Source: CAWCUK01 sp963798775
GTDB lineage: Bacteria > Bacteroidota > Ignavibacteria > Ignavibacteriales > Ignavibacteriaceae
NCBI GenBank assembly: GCA_963798775.1
Contig: CAWCUK010000001.1
Location: forward strand, 1,798,001 to 1,862,000
DNA: 64,000 nt
Reading direction: 5' to 3'
Both the position numbers and the translations under genes were made by a program. Positions 25,582 to 34,945 of the stretch are shown one piece after another. Positions within the stretch are counted from its first letter, which is position 1, and every line of letters begins with the position of its first letter. Under the pieces are notes generated by a model that saw only the letters and a program-made list of their open reading frames with translations, was not told where the DNA came from and did not search any database.

Positions 25582-27471
25582 TTAATTAACCATATTAATC
25601 ATCGCTTCAACTTCATCGGCCAGCTGATCTGTATTCCCGTCGTAACCCACAGCTTTAAATCTAATATTTCCGGTTTTATCAACAATAAATTTAGTGGGAA
25701 TTCCGCTTACCTTATATTTTTCAACAACTTTATTATCGGTATCTAAAAGTACGTGGAAAGGATAATTGTTTTTGCTGATAAATTCTTTAGCGTTTTTCTT
25801 TTTATCCGGAACGTTTTCCCATGTATTAACAAATAAAAATTGAACATTCTGATTACCCGAAAAATTTCCTAAAGCTTTTTTCATTCCGGGAAAAGATGAT
25901 TTACATGGGCCGCACCAAGTTGCCCAAAAATCAATAACAACTGTTTTGCCCTTCATATCAGCAAGAGAAACTTTATTCCCGTTCAAATCTGTTAGGGTAA
26001 AATTCGGTGCCGGTTCGTTAATCATTTCATCTTTTAATTTAGAAGAAAGTTGAGCTTTAGCGGCGCTTCCAAGTTTTCCCGCTAATTCTTCATAACCTTT
26101 TACGTTCCCGTTTTTCTTTATATAAGCTTCTTTTAAAAGACTATCCATTTCGGCGGTGCCTTTGCCGTCTTTTATAAAATTTTCCATTTCGGAAAGAGCT
26201 TTATCATAATCGCCGGTTTTAAATAAAAGTTCGGCGTAAAGTTCGTCTATCTCCGAATCGTCTTTTTTAGTTAATTTAACGGCTTCTTCTAATTTCGGGA
26301 GAGCTTCTTTTTCATTTTTTAATTTTGTAAGGACATTTCCGTTTTCATAAAGATTTAAAGCTAAAATATATTCCCTATCGTTCTTCCATTCGGTTTCAGA
26401 TTGATAATTCGGTTTTGCACCCGATGGTTTATCAACTTCTTTTCTTCCTTTTTCTACGCCTAATTCAGTTATCTCCAGCGCGGTTTGAAGATCACCTTTA
26501 TTATCAAGCATTTTCTTAACTAAACTGTAAAATTGGTAAGTACTAACTCTATTTTTATTATTCTTAATAAATTCCGCGGCTTCTTTATATTTTTTATTTT
26601 TTGCAAAAGTAACCACTATAGCATCATAAAAATTGGAAACATATTTACTTTTGGGATAGTCTTTAACAAACTCTTCGGCTAAAGCTATTTTTCTATCCAT
26701 ATCCTGTTCCATATAAAACGTGGTGTATTTATTTCTCTGCACCATTTCGCCTCGCGGATATTTTTCCTCAAGAATAGTTTTGTACCTGTTTGCCTGAGCA
26801 GTATCTTTTACACTGCCGTACCAGTTAACTAAAAGTTTATAATCATCTTCTGTTTTCGGATCTACCGCTTTTAATTCCTTTAAGATAATACTGTCTTTCC
26901 CATCCTTAAATTTTTTTGAAACTGTCTGGAAATAAACATTTAAATAATCATTTTTAATTTTAGGATTTTTTTCAAACTCATTTTGAAGTAAAACAAAAGC
27001 GGTATCGATATTACGGTCGAGGTCTAAATAATAATTTCCCCAAGAATAATAGGCGTCGGCAAGCCCGGCTTCGCTTCCCGGAAGTTCGTTTCCGTTTTCA
27101 CCGAAAAGATGAATTACATAACCCAAATTATTATTATTATCAGCCACGTCCTCATTCTTAAATTTTAACATTACTCCCCGTGTTGAATCTGCCGTTGTAA
27201 ATTTAGCCGACCAAACATCCCCATCCTTTTTCATAGGGACTTCTTTTGTATCATCCAAATTTTTACTGTACAAATAAGCGAATAAATCAATACCGTCCGC
27301 ACCGGCTAATTTTGTGCTGTCGGGTTTAAAATAAACTGTAATTTCTTCTCCGGCTTTTGGTTTTTCAGGCGAAAAAGCAAAATTCTCCTTCATTTCTTTT
27401 TGATTTGAGCATGAACTAAAAAAGGCAGCGGCCATTATCAAAAGAAAAAAAGGTGATAAGATTTTTTTCAT
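25582..27471 (-). CDS. TlpA-like thiol-disulfide lipoprotein with TPR-like middle
   Basis: 629 residues. Lipoprotein signal with FFSSC at the lipobox. A beta-rich N-terminal domain (about 25-120) is followed by a long helical repeat region resembling TPRs (about 130-470). The C-terminus is a thioredoxin fold of the AhpC/TSA-TlpA type with active site WCGPC (C520, C523) and the cis-Pro GIPTKFIV. It would serve as a periplasmic, membrane-anchored thiol oxidoreductase; the TPR part probably docks a partner. Such large TlpA-like lipoproteins are common in Bacteroidota relatives. Confidence 0.9.
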   Translation of the reverse strand: MKKILSPFFLLIMAAAFFSSCSNQKEMKENFAFSPEKPKAGEEITVYFKPDSTKLAGADGIDLFAYLYSKNLDDTKEVPMKKDGDVWSAKFTTADSTRGVMLKFKNEDVADNNNNLGYVIHLFGENGNELPGSEAGLADAYYSWGNYYLDLDRNIDTAFVLLQNEFEKNPKIKNDYLNVYFQTVSKKFKDGKDSIILKELKAVDPKTEDDYKLLVNWYGSVKDTAQANRYKTILEEKYPRGEMVQRNKYTTFYMEQDMDRKIALAEEFVKDYPKSKYVSNFYDAIVVTFAKNKKYKEAAEFIKNNKNRVSTYQFYSLVKKMLDNKGDLQTALEITELGVEKGRKEVDKPSGAKPNYQSETEWKNDREYILALNLYENGNVLTKLKNEKEALPKLEEAVKLTKKDDSEIDELYAELLFKTGDYDKALSEMENFIKDGKGTAEMDSLLKEAYIKKNGNVKGYEELAGKLGSAAKAQLSSKLKDEMINEPAPNFTLTDLNGNKVSLADMKGKTVVIDFWATWCGPCKSSFPGMKKALGNFSGNQNVQFLFVNTWENVPDKKKNAKEFISKNNYPFHVLLDTDNKVVEKYKVSGIPTKFIVDKTGNIRFKAVGYDGNTDQLADEVEAMINMVN

Positions 27472-27531
27472 AAAGAATCTCCGTTTGTTTGAGGATTAAT
27501 TTGCTAAAAATTTTGAATCACTTATTAAAAT

Positions 27532-28332
27532 TTAGTATCTGAAATGTTTTATATGTTCCCCTTTTTCGCCTATTTGAGTCATCGCTTCAATACCAATCTG
27601 AAGGTGCATTGCCGAAAAATTTTCTGTAACCAATTTATCGGATTCCTCAGTTTTTATTCCTTCAGGAACAAGAGGCATGTCACTAACAAGCAAAAGCGCG
27701 CCGCGCGGAATTTCATTAACTAAACCTACTATAAAAAGAGTGGCGGTTTCCATATCAATACCGATTGTAGAAAGTTTTTTCAAATAACTTTTGAAACTAT
27801 CATCCCACTCCCATACTCGCCTATTTGTTGTATAAACAACACCGGTTCTATATTCTAAATTTCGTTCAACAATTTTTTCCGAAACAAATTTGTGTAATTT
27901 AAATGAGGGCAGCGCCGGAACTTCTTTCGGCATATAATCATCGCTAGTGCCGTCGCCTCTAATAGCGGCTATTGGGAGAATAAAATGTCCGATTTCAGTC
28001 GACCTTTTTAATCCGCCGCATTTACCTAAGAATAAAACTCCTTTGGGCTGGCGCGCGACAAGAAGATCCATAATTGTAGCGGCGTTTGCGGAACCGATTC
28101 CAAAATTTATTATTGTTAAACCTTCATTATTTGTTGCCGTCTGCATTGGTTTCCCTATGCCTCTTATATCGCAATTAAATTTTGCGGCAAATTCCTCAAC
28201 ATAATTATTAAAATTTGTCAGAAGCATATAATCGCCAAAGTCATCTATTTCAGTTCCGGTGTAGCGCGGAAGCCAGTTTTTGGCGATATCCACTTTTGTC
28301 TTCATCATATTATCTAATTCCATTTTAATCAA
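27532..28332 (-). CDS. amn: AMP nucleosidase
   Basis: 266 residues, the short form found in Bacteroidota and relatives, without the extra N-terminal domain of the E. coli enzyme. It has the nucleoside phosphorylase fold: INFGIGSANAATIMDLL, GVLFLGKCGGL, the IGIDMETATLF substrate block and ALLLVSDMPLVPEGIK. It should cleave AMP to adenine and ribose 5-phosphate. The exact start is uncertain: ATG at 28332 is used, but Met4 and Met9 (MMKTKVD) are possible. Confidence 0.9.
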   Translation of the reverse strand: MIKMELDNMMKTKVDIAKNWLPRYTGTEIDDFGDYMLLTNFNNYVEEFAAKFNCDIRGIGKPMQTATNNEGLTIINFGIGSANAATIMDLLVARQPKGVLFLGKCGGLKRSTEIGHFILPIAAIRGDGTSDDYMPKEVPALPSFKLHKFVSEKIVERNLEYRTGVVYTTNRRVWEWDDSFKSYLKKLSTIGIDMETATLFIVGLVNEIPRGALLLVSDMPLVPEGIKTEESDKLVTENFSAMHLQIGIEAMTQIGEKGEHIKHFRY

Positions 28333-28444
28333 TAGTTAAGGTTTAAAAATAAAATAATTCCGCCAAAATAATTCATTTTTATTTAATATTTTTAACGCTA
28401 ATAAGTTTAGAGTAAAAAGTTTATTAATTTTGAGGAAAATCTTT

Positions 28445-29530
28445 ATGATTAAAACCAATTATAAAATGATCAAATTACAGATTCTTTGCTTATTTCTCAT
28501 TCTGTTTTTATTCAACTTTAATTTAAATTCGCAGAATATTAACGGCAAAAATCAAAAATATTTTCCGATAGAAGAAAATGGGAAATGGGGATTCATCGAT
28601 TCCGCCGGTAATGTTATTGTTAAACCAAAATTTTATTCGGTTGGAATTCTTTCCGAAGGTGTTTTCCCTTTTTATGAACAATCTGGTGAAACCAAATTGG
28701 GCGGCTATGCAGACAGCACAGGAAAAATAATAATAAAATCACAATTCGATGAGGTTTTTCCTTTTTCGGATAATACCGCTTTGGTTAATGAAAACGGTTT
28801 ATACGGATACATAAATAAAAACGGAAATTTTATTATAAACCCGCAATTTAAAAAAGGTGCCGGATTTTTTAATGAAGGTTTAGCTCCAGTTGTTTCAGAC
28901 GGCAAAATCGGGTTTATTGATAAATCGGGAAGTTTTGTTATACAACCGGCTTTTGATGATTTAAAGATTTTGCCTTTTGCACCATCTTTAACGAGTTACG
29001 GAAAAGCTTTTTTTAACGGATTAGCTTGTGTTAAAATAGGAGTACAATACGGATATTTAAATGAAGCGGGCATAATTATTATTCCGCCTCAATTTATGAA
29101 TGCGTCCGTTTTTTCGGAGGGATTAGCCGCAGCCGCAATTGATTTCAAAATAGGATATATAAACAGAGAAGGAACTGTTGTAATCAAACCGATTTTTTTA
29201 GGCGCAAAAGAGTTTGTTAACGGTTTAGCGCCCGCCACTATTGATATGGTAAAATGGGGTTATATAAATACCTCTGGGAAATTTATTATTCCGCCTCAAT
29301 TTTCAAGCGCGGAAAGTTTTTCCGAAGGCAAAGCAAGAGTTTTAATCGGTGAGGCCGGTACTGAAAAATGGGGCTATATAAATTCTTCGGGAGAAATAAT
29401 TATACAACCCCTTTATATAAAAGCCGAAAATTTCCAAAATGGAGTTGCGCCTGTTGAATTTAAAGAAGATGAAAAATTAAAATTCGGTTATATTAATAAA
29501 ACCGGAAAATTTATTTGGAGACAAAAATAA
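28445..29530 (+). CDS. Exported WG-repeat protein (nine repeats)
   Basis: 361 residues from ATG 28445, chosen over a TTG at 28430 because TGAGGA lies about 8 bases before it. A signal peptide (LCLFLILFLFNFNLNSQ) leads into nine WG-type repeats such as GKWGFIDSAGNVIV, YGYINKNGNFIINPQF and KWGYINTSGKFIIPPQF, up to the end. The repeats form small beta units and are thought to mediate binding. No enzyme domain is seen. It converges with another WG-repeat gene, with only two bases between the stops. Confidence 0.88.
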   Translation: MIKTNYKMIKLQILCLFLILFLFNFNLNSQNINGKNQKYFPIEENGKWGFIDSAGNVIVKPKFYSVGILSEGVFPFYEQSGETKLGGYADSTGKIIIKSQFDEVFPFSDNTALVNENGLYGYINKNGNFIINPQFKKGAGFFNEGLAPVVSDGKIGFIDKSGSFVIQPAFDDLKILPFAPSLTSYGKAFFNGLACVKIGVQYGYLNEAGIIIIPPQFMNASVFSEGLAAAAIDFKIGYINREGTVVIKPIFLGAKEFVNGLAPATIDMVKWGYINTSGKFIIPPQFSSAESFSEGKARVLIGEAGTEKWGYINSSGEIIIQPLYIKAENFQNGVAPVEFKEDEKLKFGYINKTGKFIWRQK

Positions 29531-29532
29531 AA

Positions 29533-30270
29533 TTAATCTTCAAAATATTCTGTCCCGTCTTTATCTATATATCCCCATTGCTTATTTAGTTTCACTTGAA
29601 TAAGTCCGTCTTCCCATTCTTCAATAGCGTCATATTTAATGGGAGTAACACCTTTTCCGTTAACATTTATAAATCCCCACCACCCGTTTAATTCTACTTT
29701 TACAATACCGTTTTCAAAATTTCCTACTCTTGAATAATTATTAGGAATAATTTCTTTTCCTTTGCTGTTAATAAAACCCCATTTGCCGTCAAGTTTAACC
29801 GCAACCAAATCTTCGTGAAATTGTTTCATTTCATCATATTTAATCGGAGCTATAGTTTTGCCGGCTGTGTTTATTAATCCCCATTTACTATTTAAACTTA
29901 CCGGAAAAAGATCTTCATGATACGGGCCTATTTCATGGTATTGAACAGGAATAATTTCTTTACCTTCATTATTAATTATTCCCCATTTCCCGCTGAAAAC
30001 AACTTTGTTATCATTTTTTTTTATTCCAAAATTTACTTTAGCAAAACCTTGGTTAAAATCTTCAACATCATCATATTTAATTTCAGTAATTTCTTTTCCG
30101 TTTTCATCTATAAATCCCCATTTATCGTTTAGTTTTACTTTTACAAATCCTTCAAAAAATTTTCCCACACTATCAAATTTAACAGGAATGATAATTTTTT
30201 TATTCTTATCGCTGAACCCCCATTTATTTAATTTTCTGTATGCTATAAGCTTGGGTGTTTTATTACTCAT
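29533..30270 (-). CDS. Cytosolic WG-repeat protein (seven repeats)
   Basis: 245 residues without a signal peptide, made of seven WG repeats (NKWGFSDKNKKIIIPVKF, DKWGFIDENGKEI, GKWGIINNEGKEIIP, SKWGLINTAGKTIAP and so on). Unlike the exported neighbour the repeats are Lys/Asp rich with a Tyr-Asp-x-hydrophobic spacer. A CGAGGAG ribosome binding site precedes the start. Function unknown; a binding scaffold is likely. Confidence 0.88.
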   Translation of the reverse strand: MSNKTPKLIAYRKLNKWGFSDKNKKIIIPVKFDSVGKFFEGFVKVKLNDKWGFIDENGKEITEIKYDDVEDFNQGFAKVNFGIKKNDNKVVFSGKWGIINNEGKEIIPVQYHEIGPYHEDLFPVSLNSKWGLINTAGKTIAPIKYDEMKQFHEDLVAVKLDGKWGFINSKGKEIIPNNYSRVGNFENGIVKVELNGWWGFINVNGKGVTPIKYDAIEEWEDGLIQVKLNKQWGYIDKDGTEYFED

Positions 30271-30521
30271 ACAATTTTATCTCCTCGTTGTTCATAAAAA
30301 TCTAGATTCAGAATGTATGTTGAATTTTCAAATCCGCCCGTTTTTGTAAAAAAAATATAGGATTTTGAATTTCATTATAAGGCATAAATGTTATGAATTC
30401 AATCCATTAAAGGAACCTTCAAGTTGTTTTTGCTCATGAATTAAAAACTTTTATTGTTATTATCACAGAGAAAATTACTTGCGGTTACTAAATTAAATAA
30501 AATTAGAAACGGAGAAATTAA

Positions 30522-31988
30522 ATGAGAAATTATTTTAATTGGTTTAAGCATGTAAAAATAATTATCCTTTACCTATTCATTTCAATAAGCGCTGCAGGAG
30601 TAAATAGCTGTTCTACAAATAAAGCAACCGGGGAAAAGCATTTTAATATTATAAACGAAGATCAGGAAATTCAGATGGGAAAAAATGCCGATAAAGATAT
30701 AGTTAGTTCCATCGGAATTTATAATAATGCGGAACTACAAAATTATGTAAAAAAAATAGGTATGCAGATGGCGGCAAAATCCGAAAGGCCGAATTTACCC
30801 TGGACCTTTAGAGTTGTGGATGATCCGGCGGTAAACGCTTTTGCTTTGCCCGGAGGATTTGTTTATGTAACACGGGGAATTTTAACTCACATTACTAGTG
30901 AAGCGGAACTTGCGGGAGTTATGGGGCATGAAATTGGTCATGTAACCGCAAAACATTCTGTTTATCGTATTTCCGATCAACAGTTAACACAGCTTGGTTT
31001 GGGTGTTGCGATGGTATTAAAACCGGAACTTCAAAAATACGGACAGCTTGCTAATATCGGTTTAGGATTGTTGTTTCTTAAATTCAGCCGTGATGATGAA
31101 AGGCAAGCCGATCAGCTTGGAGTAAGATATATGCAAACAATAAACGAAGATCCGCGGCAGATGATTGAGGTTATGCGAATGCTTGATGATGTAACAAAAA
31201 GCAGCGGCGGAGACAGAATTCCGGAATGGCTGGCAACACATCCTAGTCCACAAAACAGAATTGCGCTTCTTCAGGATCAAATAAATAGTTTGGGAGGAAA
31301 TTTTCAAAACGATAAAGTGGACAGAGACCAATATTTAAGCAAAATTGACGGAATAATTTTCGGTGAAAATCCAAGAGAAGGTTATTTTGAAGGAAATACT
31401 TTTTATCAGCCGGATTTAAAATTTTCATTTCAATTTCCGCCGGGTTGGAAAACAGTAAATCAAAAAGAAGCTGTAATAGGTGTAAACCAGAATCAGGATG
31501 CAATAATTCAAATATCTCTGGCGAAGGATAATTCACCTGAAGCTGCCGCTCGAAATCTATTCTCACAGCAAGGAATAAACGGAGAGGGAATTCAACCGAT
31601 CTCTATCAGCGGAATGAAAGCCGTTGCCGGAGGTTTTTCGGCTTCTACAGATCAAGGAGATTTAGCCGGACAAGCGACATTTGTTTCATACGGCGGAAAT
31701 ATTTATCAAATTTTAAGTTACAGTATTCAAGATAAATGGCCATCGTATCAAAATTCTTTAATTAATTCGGTAAGAACTTTTAATCAAGTAAATGATGCTT
31801 CCAAATTAAATGTTCAGCCCAAAAAAATAAAAATAATTACTTTAACTAAAGACTTAACATTTCAGCAATTTATACAGCAGTATCCTTCAACTATTTCGGC
31901 GGACCAAGTAGCTTTAATAAATCAAGTTCAAAGTAATGCGCAATTAAAATCAGGCCGAAAGATGAAGCAGGTTATAGGCGGAAAATAA
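30522..31988 (+). CDS. M48-family metalloprotease lipoprotein
   Basis: 488 residues. Lipoprotein-like leader (VNSCST). The zinc site is HEIGH (H136, E137, H140), with the third ligand in the DDERQADQLGVRYM block. After the protease (to about 260) comes a substrate-interaction-like domain (FSFQFPPGWKTVN...) and a C-terminal LysM-like piece ending SGRKMKQVIGGK, a layout known in large periplasmic M48 proteases (BepA-like). It should take part in outer-membrane protein quality control. A CGGAG site precedes the start. Confidence 0.92.
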   Translation: MRNYFNWFKHVKIIILYLFISISAAGVNSCSTNKATGEKHFNIINEDQEIQMGKNADKDIVSSIGIYNNAELQNYVKKIGMQMAAKSERPNLPWTFRVVDDPAVNAFALPGGFVYVTRGILTHITSEAELAGVMGHEIGHVTAKHSVYRISDQQLTQLGLGVAMVLKPELQKYGQLANIGLGLLFLKFSRDDERQADQLGVRYMQTINEDPRQMIEVMRMLDDVTKSSGGDRIPEWLATHPSPQNRIALLQDQINSLGGNFQNDKVDRDQYLSKIDGIIFGENPREGYFEGNTFYQPDLKFSFQFPPGWKTVNQKEAVIGVNQNQDAIIQISLAKDNSPEAAARNLFSQQGINGEGIQPISISGMKAVAGGFSASTDQGDLAGQATFVSYGGNIYQILSYSIQDKWPSYQNSLINSVRTFNQVNDASKLNVQPKKIKIITLTKDLTFQQFIQQYPSTISADQVALINQVQSNAQLKSGRKMKQVIGGK

Positions 31989-32168
31989 AACTAGAAATCA
32001 CGGCGGATTTTATTTCGCAGTTTTTTTTGTAAAAATAATTCGGGAATTCTTTCATCAAACATTTCATTTCAAATTATATTATTACAGCTTAAATTCTTAA
32101 ATTTGAAATACTTATTTTTAAATAATAATGAAGCATTTTTAACTTTTGCAAAACGGAAGGAAAGAAGT

Positions 32169-33800
32169 ATGGCTAACGCAATTTATAAAGTTCCGTTACC
32201 TTATAATGAACCGGTTTTAAATTATGAACCGGGAAGTCCGGAAAGAGAAATATTAAAAAGAAAACTAAAAGAATTACAATCCGAAGAAGTTGAAATTCCT
32301 TTAATAATAGGCGGTGAAGAAATAAAAACCGGCAGTACGGCCGAGATAAGAGCGCCGCACAATCATACAAAAGTACTAGGAAAATATCATAAAGCCGGTT
32401 CCAAAGAAGTTAATATGGCAATTGAAGCCGCTTTGAAAGCAAGAAAAAGGTGGGCGGAAATGCCCTGGGAACAAAGAATTACAATTTTTCAAAAAGCCGC
32501 GGAATTACTTGCCGGGCCTTGGCGTTCAATAATAAATGCGGCAACAATGCTGGGGCAATCTAAAACACCCAATCAAGCCGAAATTGACGCAGCGTGCGAA
32601 TTGATCGATTTTTTTAGATTTAATACTTATTACATGACCACCATAATGTCGGACCAGCCGTATTCACCTAAAGGAATGTGGAATCGTCTGGAGTATCGAC
32701 CTCTTGAAGGATTTATATTCGCTGTAACTCCCTTTAATTTTACTTCAATTGCGGGAAATTTACCAACTTCCGCGGCAATGGTAGGCAACGTAGCTTTATG
32801 GAAACCGGCATCAAGTGCTGTATTTTCCGCTTATTACCTAATGAAGTTATTCGAAGAAGCGGGTTTGCCTAAAGGTGTTATTAACTTTGTCCCGGGTTCC
32901 GGAAGTGAAGTTGGCGATCCGGTTTTAGCAAGTCCTGATCTTGCCGGAATACATTTTACAGGATCAACCGCGGTATTCCAGGGAATGTGGAAGACAATCG
33001 GCGATAATATTTCCAAAGCTAAATATTATCCTCGTGTAGTTGGTGAAACAGGAGGAAAAGATTTTATCTTCGCTCATAACACAGCCGATGTAGACGCGCT
33101 TGTTGTAGCCGCGGTGCGGGGCGCGTTTGAATATCAAGGACAAAAATGTTCGGCCGCTTCCCGTATGTATATCGCAAAATCAATTTGGGGTGAATTTAAA
33201 GAAAAATATGTGGCGGAAGTTTCCAAAATTAAAATGGGTGATGTTGAAGATTTTTCAAATTTTATGGGCGCCGTAATTGATAGAGGAGCATTCAAAAGCA
33301 TAACAAATTATATAGATTATGCTAAGAATTCCGATGAAGCCGAGATAATAACCGGCGGAAATTACGATGATTCCAAAGGTTATTTTATTGAACCTACTAC
33401 AGTTGTAACAACAAATCCTAAATTCAAAACTATGCAGGAAGAAATATTCGGGCCTGTACTAAGTATTTTTGTTTATGATGATGATAAATTTGTTGAAACT
33501 TTAGATTTATGCGATACAACATCGCCTTATGCGTTAACAGGCGCTATTTGGGCGCAAGATCGTGAAATTTTAATTCAGATGTCGAACCATCTGCAGAATG
33601 CTGCGGGTAATTTTTATATTAATGATAAGCCAACAGCAGCAGTTGTAGGTCAGCAGCCTTTCGGCGGCGGACGCGCATCCGGAACAAATGATAAAGCCGG
33701 AAGTTCGATGAATCTTTTAAGATGGATGACTGTAAGAACGATAAAAGAAACCTTTGTGCCTCCGAAAGATTGGCGTTATCCTTACATGTCAGAAAAATAA
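32169..33800 (+). CDS. pruA: L-glutamate gamma-semialdehyde (P5C) dehydrogenase
   Basis: 543 residues from the ATG at 32169, just after AAGGAAAG; an upstream TTG would add 22 unlikely residues. This equals the size of stand-alone P5C dehydrogenases. Catalytic Cys327 lies in YQGQKCSAASR and the general base Glu293 in GETGGKDF; GSTAVFQGMW and the TNDKAGSS end block are family marks. It oxidises glutamate semialdehyde to glutamate with NAD, the second step of proline breakdown. No proline dehydrogenase gene is adjacent, so the partner must be elsewhere. A strong terminator follows. Confidence 0.95.
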   Translation: MANAIYKVPLPYNEPVLNYEPGSPEREILKRKLKELQSEEVEIPLIIGGEEIKTGSTAEIRAPHNHTKVLGKYHKAGSKEVNMAIEAALKARKRWAEMPWEQRITIFQKAAELLAGPWRSIINAATMLGQSKTPNQAEIDAACELIDFFRFNTYYMTTIMSDQPYSPKGMWNRLEYRPLEGFIFAVTPFNFTSIAGNLPTSAAMVGNVALWKPASSAVFSAYYLMKLFEEAGLPKGVINFVPGSGSEVGDPVLASPDLAGIHFTGSTAVFQGMWKTIGDNISKAKYYPRVVGETGGKDFIFAHNTADVDALVVAAVRGAFEYQGQKCSAASRMYIAKSIWGEFKEKYVAEVSKIKMGDVEDFSNFMGAVIDRGAFKSITNYIDYAKNSDEAEIITGGNYDDSKGYFIEPTTVVTTNPKFKTMQEEIFGPVLSIFVYDDDKFVETLDLCDTTSPYALTGAIWAQDREILIQMSNHLQNAAGNFYINDKPTAAVVGQQPFGGGRASGTNDKAGSSMNLLRWMTVRTIKETFVPPKDWRYPYMSEK

Positions 33801-33810
33801 TCTTTTTTAT

Positions 33811-33846
33811 TAAGCAGCACGGAATAAATTCTGTGCTGCTTTTTCA
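33811..33846 (+). terminator. Rho-independent terminator after pruA
   Basis: Perfect stem AGCAGCAC (33813-33820) with GTGCTGCT (33833-33840), extendable inward through a G-T pair and GAAT/ATTC, followed by TTTT. Confidence 0.88.
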
Positions 33847-33967
33847 TTCCTTCTAACTTAAATACGTGATTTCAATTTTCTCTTGCCTTTAGCGGTGATA
33901 AATAACATTCTTACTTTATCATGAATTCCTAATTTAAACCGATTATAAAATTTAATGAATAGAAAGG

Positions 33968-34825
33968 ATGGATATGAAAGAGAAAGAGAAGGAATTTCCG
34001 CCGCAGTCTCAAAATCCCCCCGGCTCACAAAAACAGATGAAGCCTCAGCCGGAAACCATAAGACAATATTATAAAAGTAACGATAGATTAAAAGGAAAGG
34101 TAGCTTTAATTAGCGGAGGCGATTCGGGAATAGGAAGATCTGTAGCCGTACATTTTGCGAGAGAAGGAGCTGATATTGCGATAATTTATAAAAATGAAGA
34201 ACAAGACGCGCAAAAGACTAAAGAACTTGTTGAAAAAGAAGGACAAAAATGTATCTTATTCGCGGGTGATGTTGGTGATAGAGATTTCTGCAAACAAACA
34301 GTAGAATCAACTGCCGCAGAATACGGCAAAATAAATATTTTGATTAATAATGCCGGAGAACAGCATCCAGCGGATAATCTTGAGCAGCTTGATCTTGATT
34401 TAATGGAAAGAACTTTCCGTACCAATGTATTCGGTTTATTCTATCTTACAAAATTTGTAATCGACTATATGGATGAAGGTGATTCAATTATTAACTCTAC
34501 AAGCGTTACAAGTTTTAGAGGCAGTTCTCATCTGCTTGATTATTCCGCGACTAAAGGAGCAATAACAGCATTTACAAGATCGTTAAGTAAAAATCTTGCG
34601 GGTCGGGGAATAAGAGTAAACGGCGTTGCCCCGGGTCCGATTTGGACTCCACTAATTGTTTCTACATTTAACGATGTTACTGAATTCGGAGCCGATACAC
34701 CGATGAAACGCGCGGGGCAGCCGAGTGAAGTTTCTCCCGCTTATGTTTTTCTCGCCTCCGAAGACGCTTCTTATATTACGGGGCAAATTATTCATCCCAA
34801 CGGCGGAGATTTTGTAGGAACATAA
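33968..34825 (+). CDS. Short-chain dehydrogenase/reductase (YhdF/YdaD-like stress type)
   Basis: 285 residues. A proline- and glutamine-rich leader (QSQNPPGSQKQMKPQPE) precedes RLKGKVALISGGDSGIGR, the NAD(P)-binding glycine motif; this leader is typical of the general-stress SDRs YdaD/YhdF. The NNAG motif is present and the catalytic pair is Y192/K196 in DYSATKGA. The start could also be the ATG at 33974, 6 bases after AAGG. The natural substrate of the group is not known. Confidence 0.92.
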   Translation: MDMKEKEKEFPPQSQNPPGSQKQMKPQPETIRQYYKSNDRLKGKVALISGGDSGIGRSVAVHFAREGADIAIIYKNEEQDAQKTKELVEKEGQKCILFAGDVGDRDFCKQTVESTAAEYGKINILINNAGEQHPADNLEQLDLDLMERTFRTNVFGLFYLTKFVIDYMDEGDSIINSTSVTSFRGSSHLLDYSATKGAITAFTRSLSKNLAGRGIRVNGVAPGPIWTPLIVSTFNDVTEFGADTPMKRAGQPSEVSPAYVFLASEDASYITGQIIHPNGGDFVGT

Positions 34826-34945
34826 ACTTTTTTATTAGAATTTGTGTAAAAGGAACTGGTACAATAGCAATTTTGTTGATTATAAATAGAACATTCTTTT
34901 CAAATAATTTTATTTTGTATATTATCCAAAAACATTTAGCAAATT

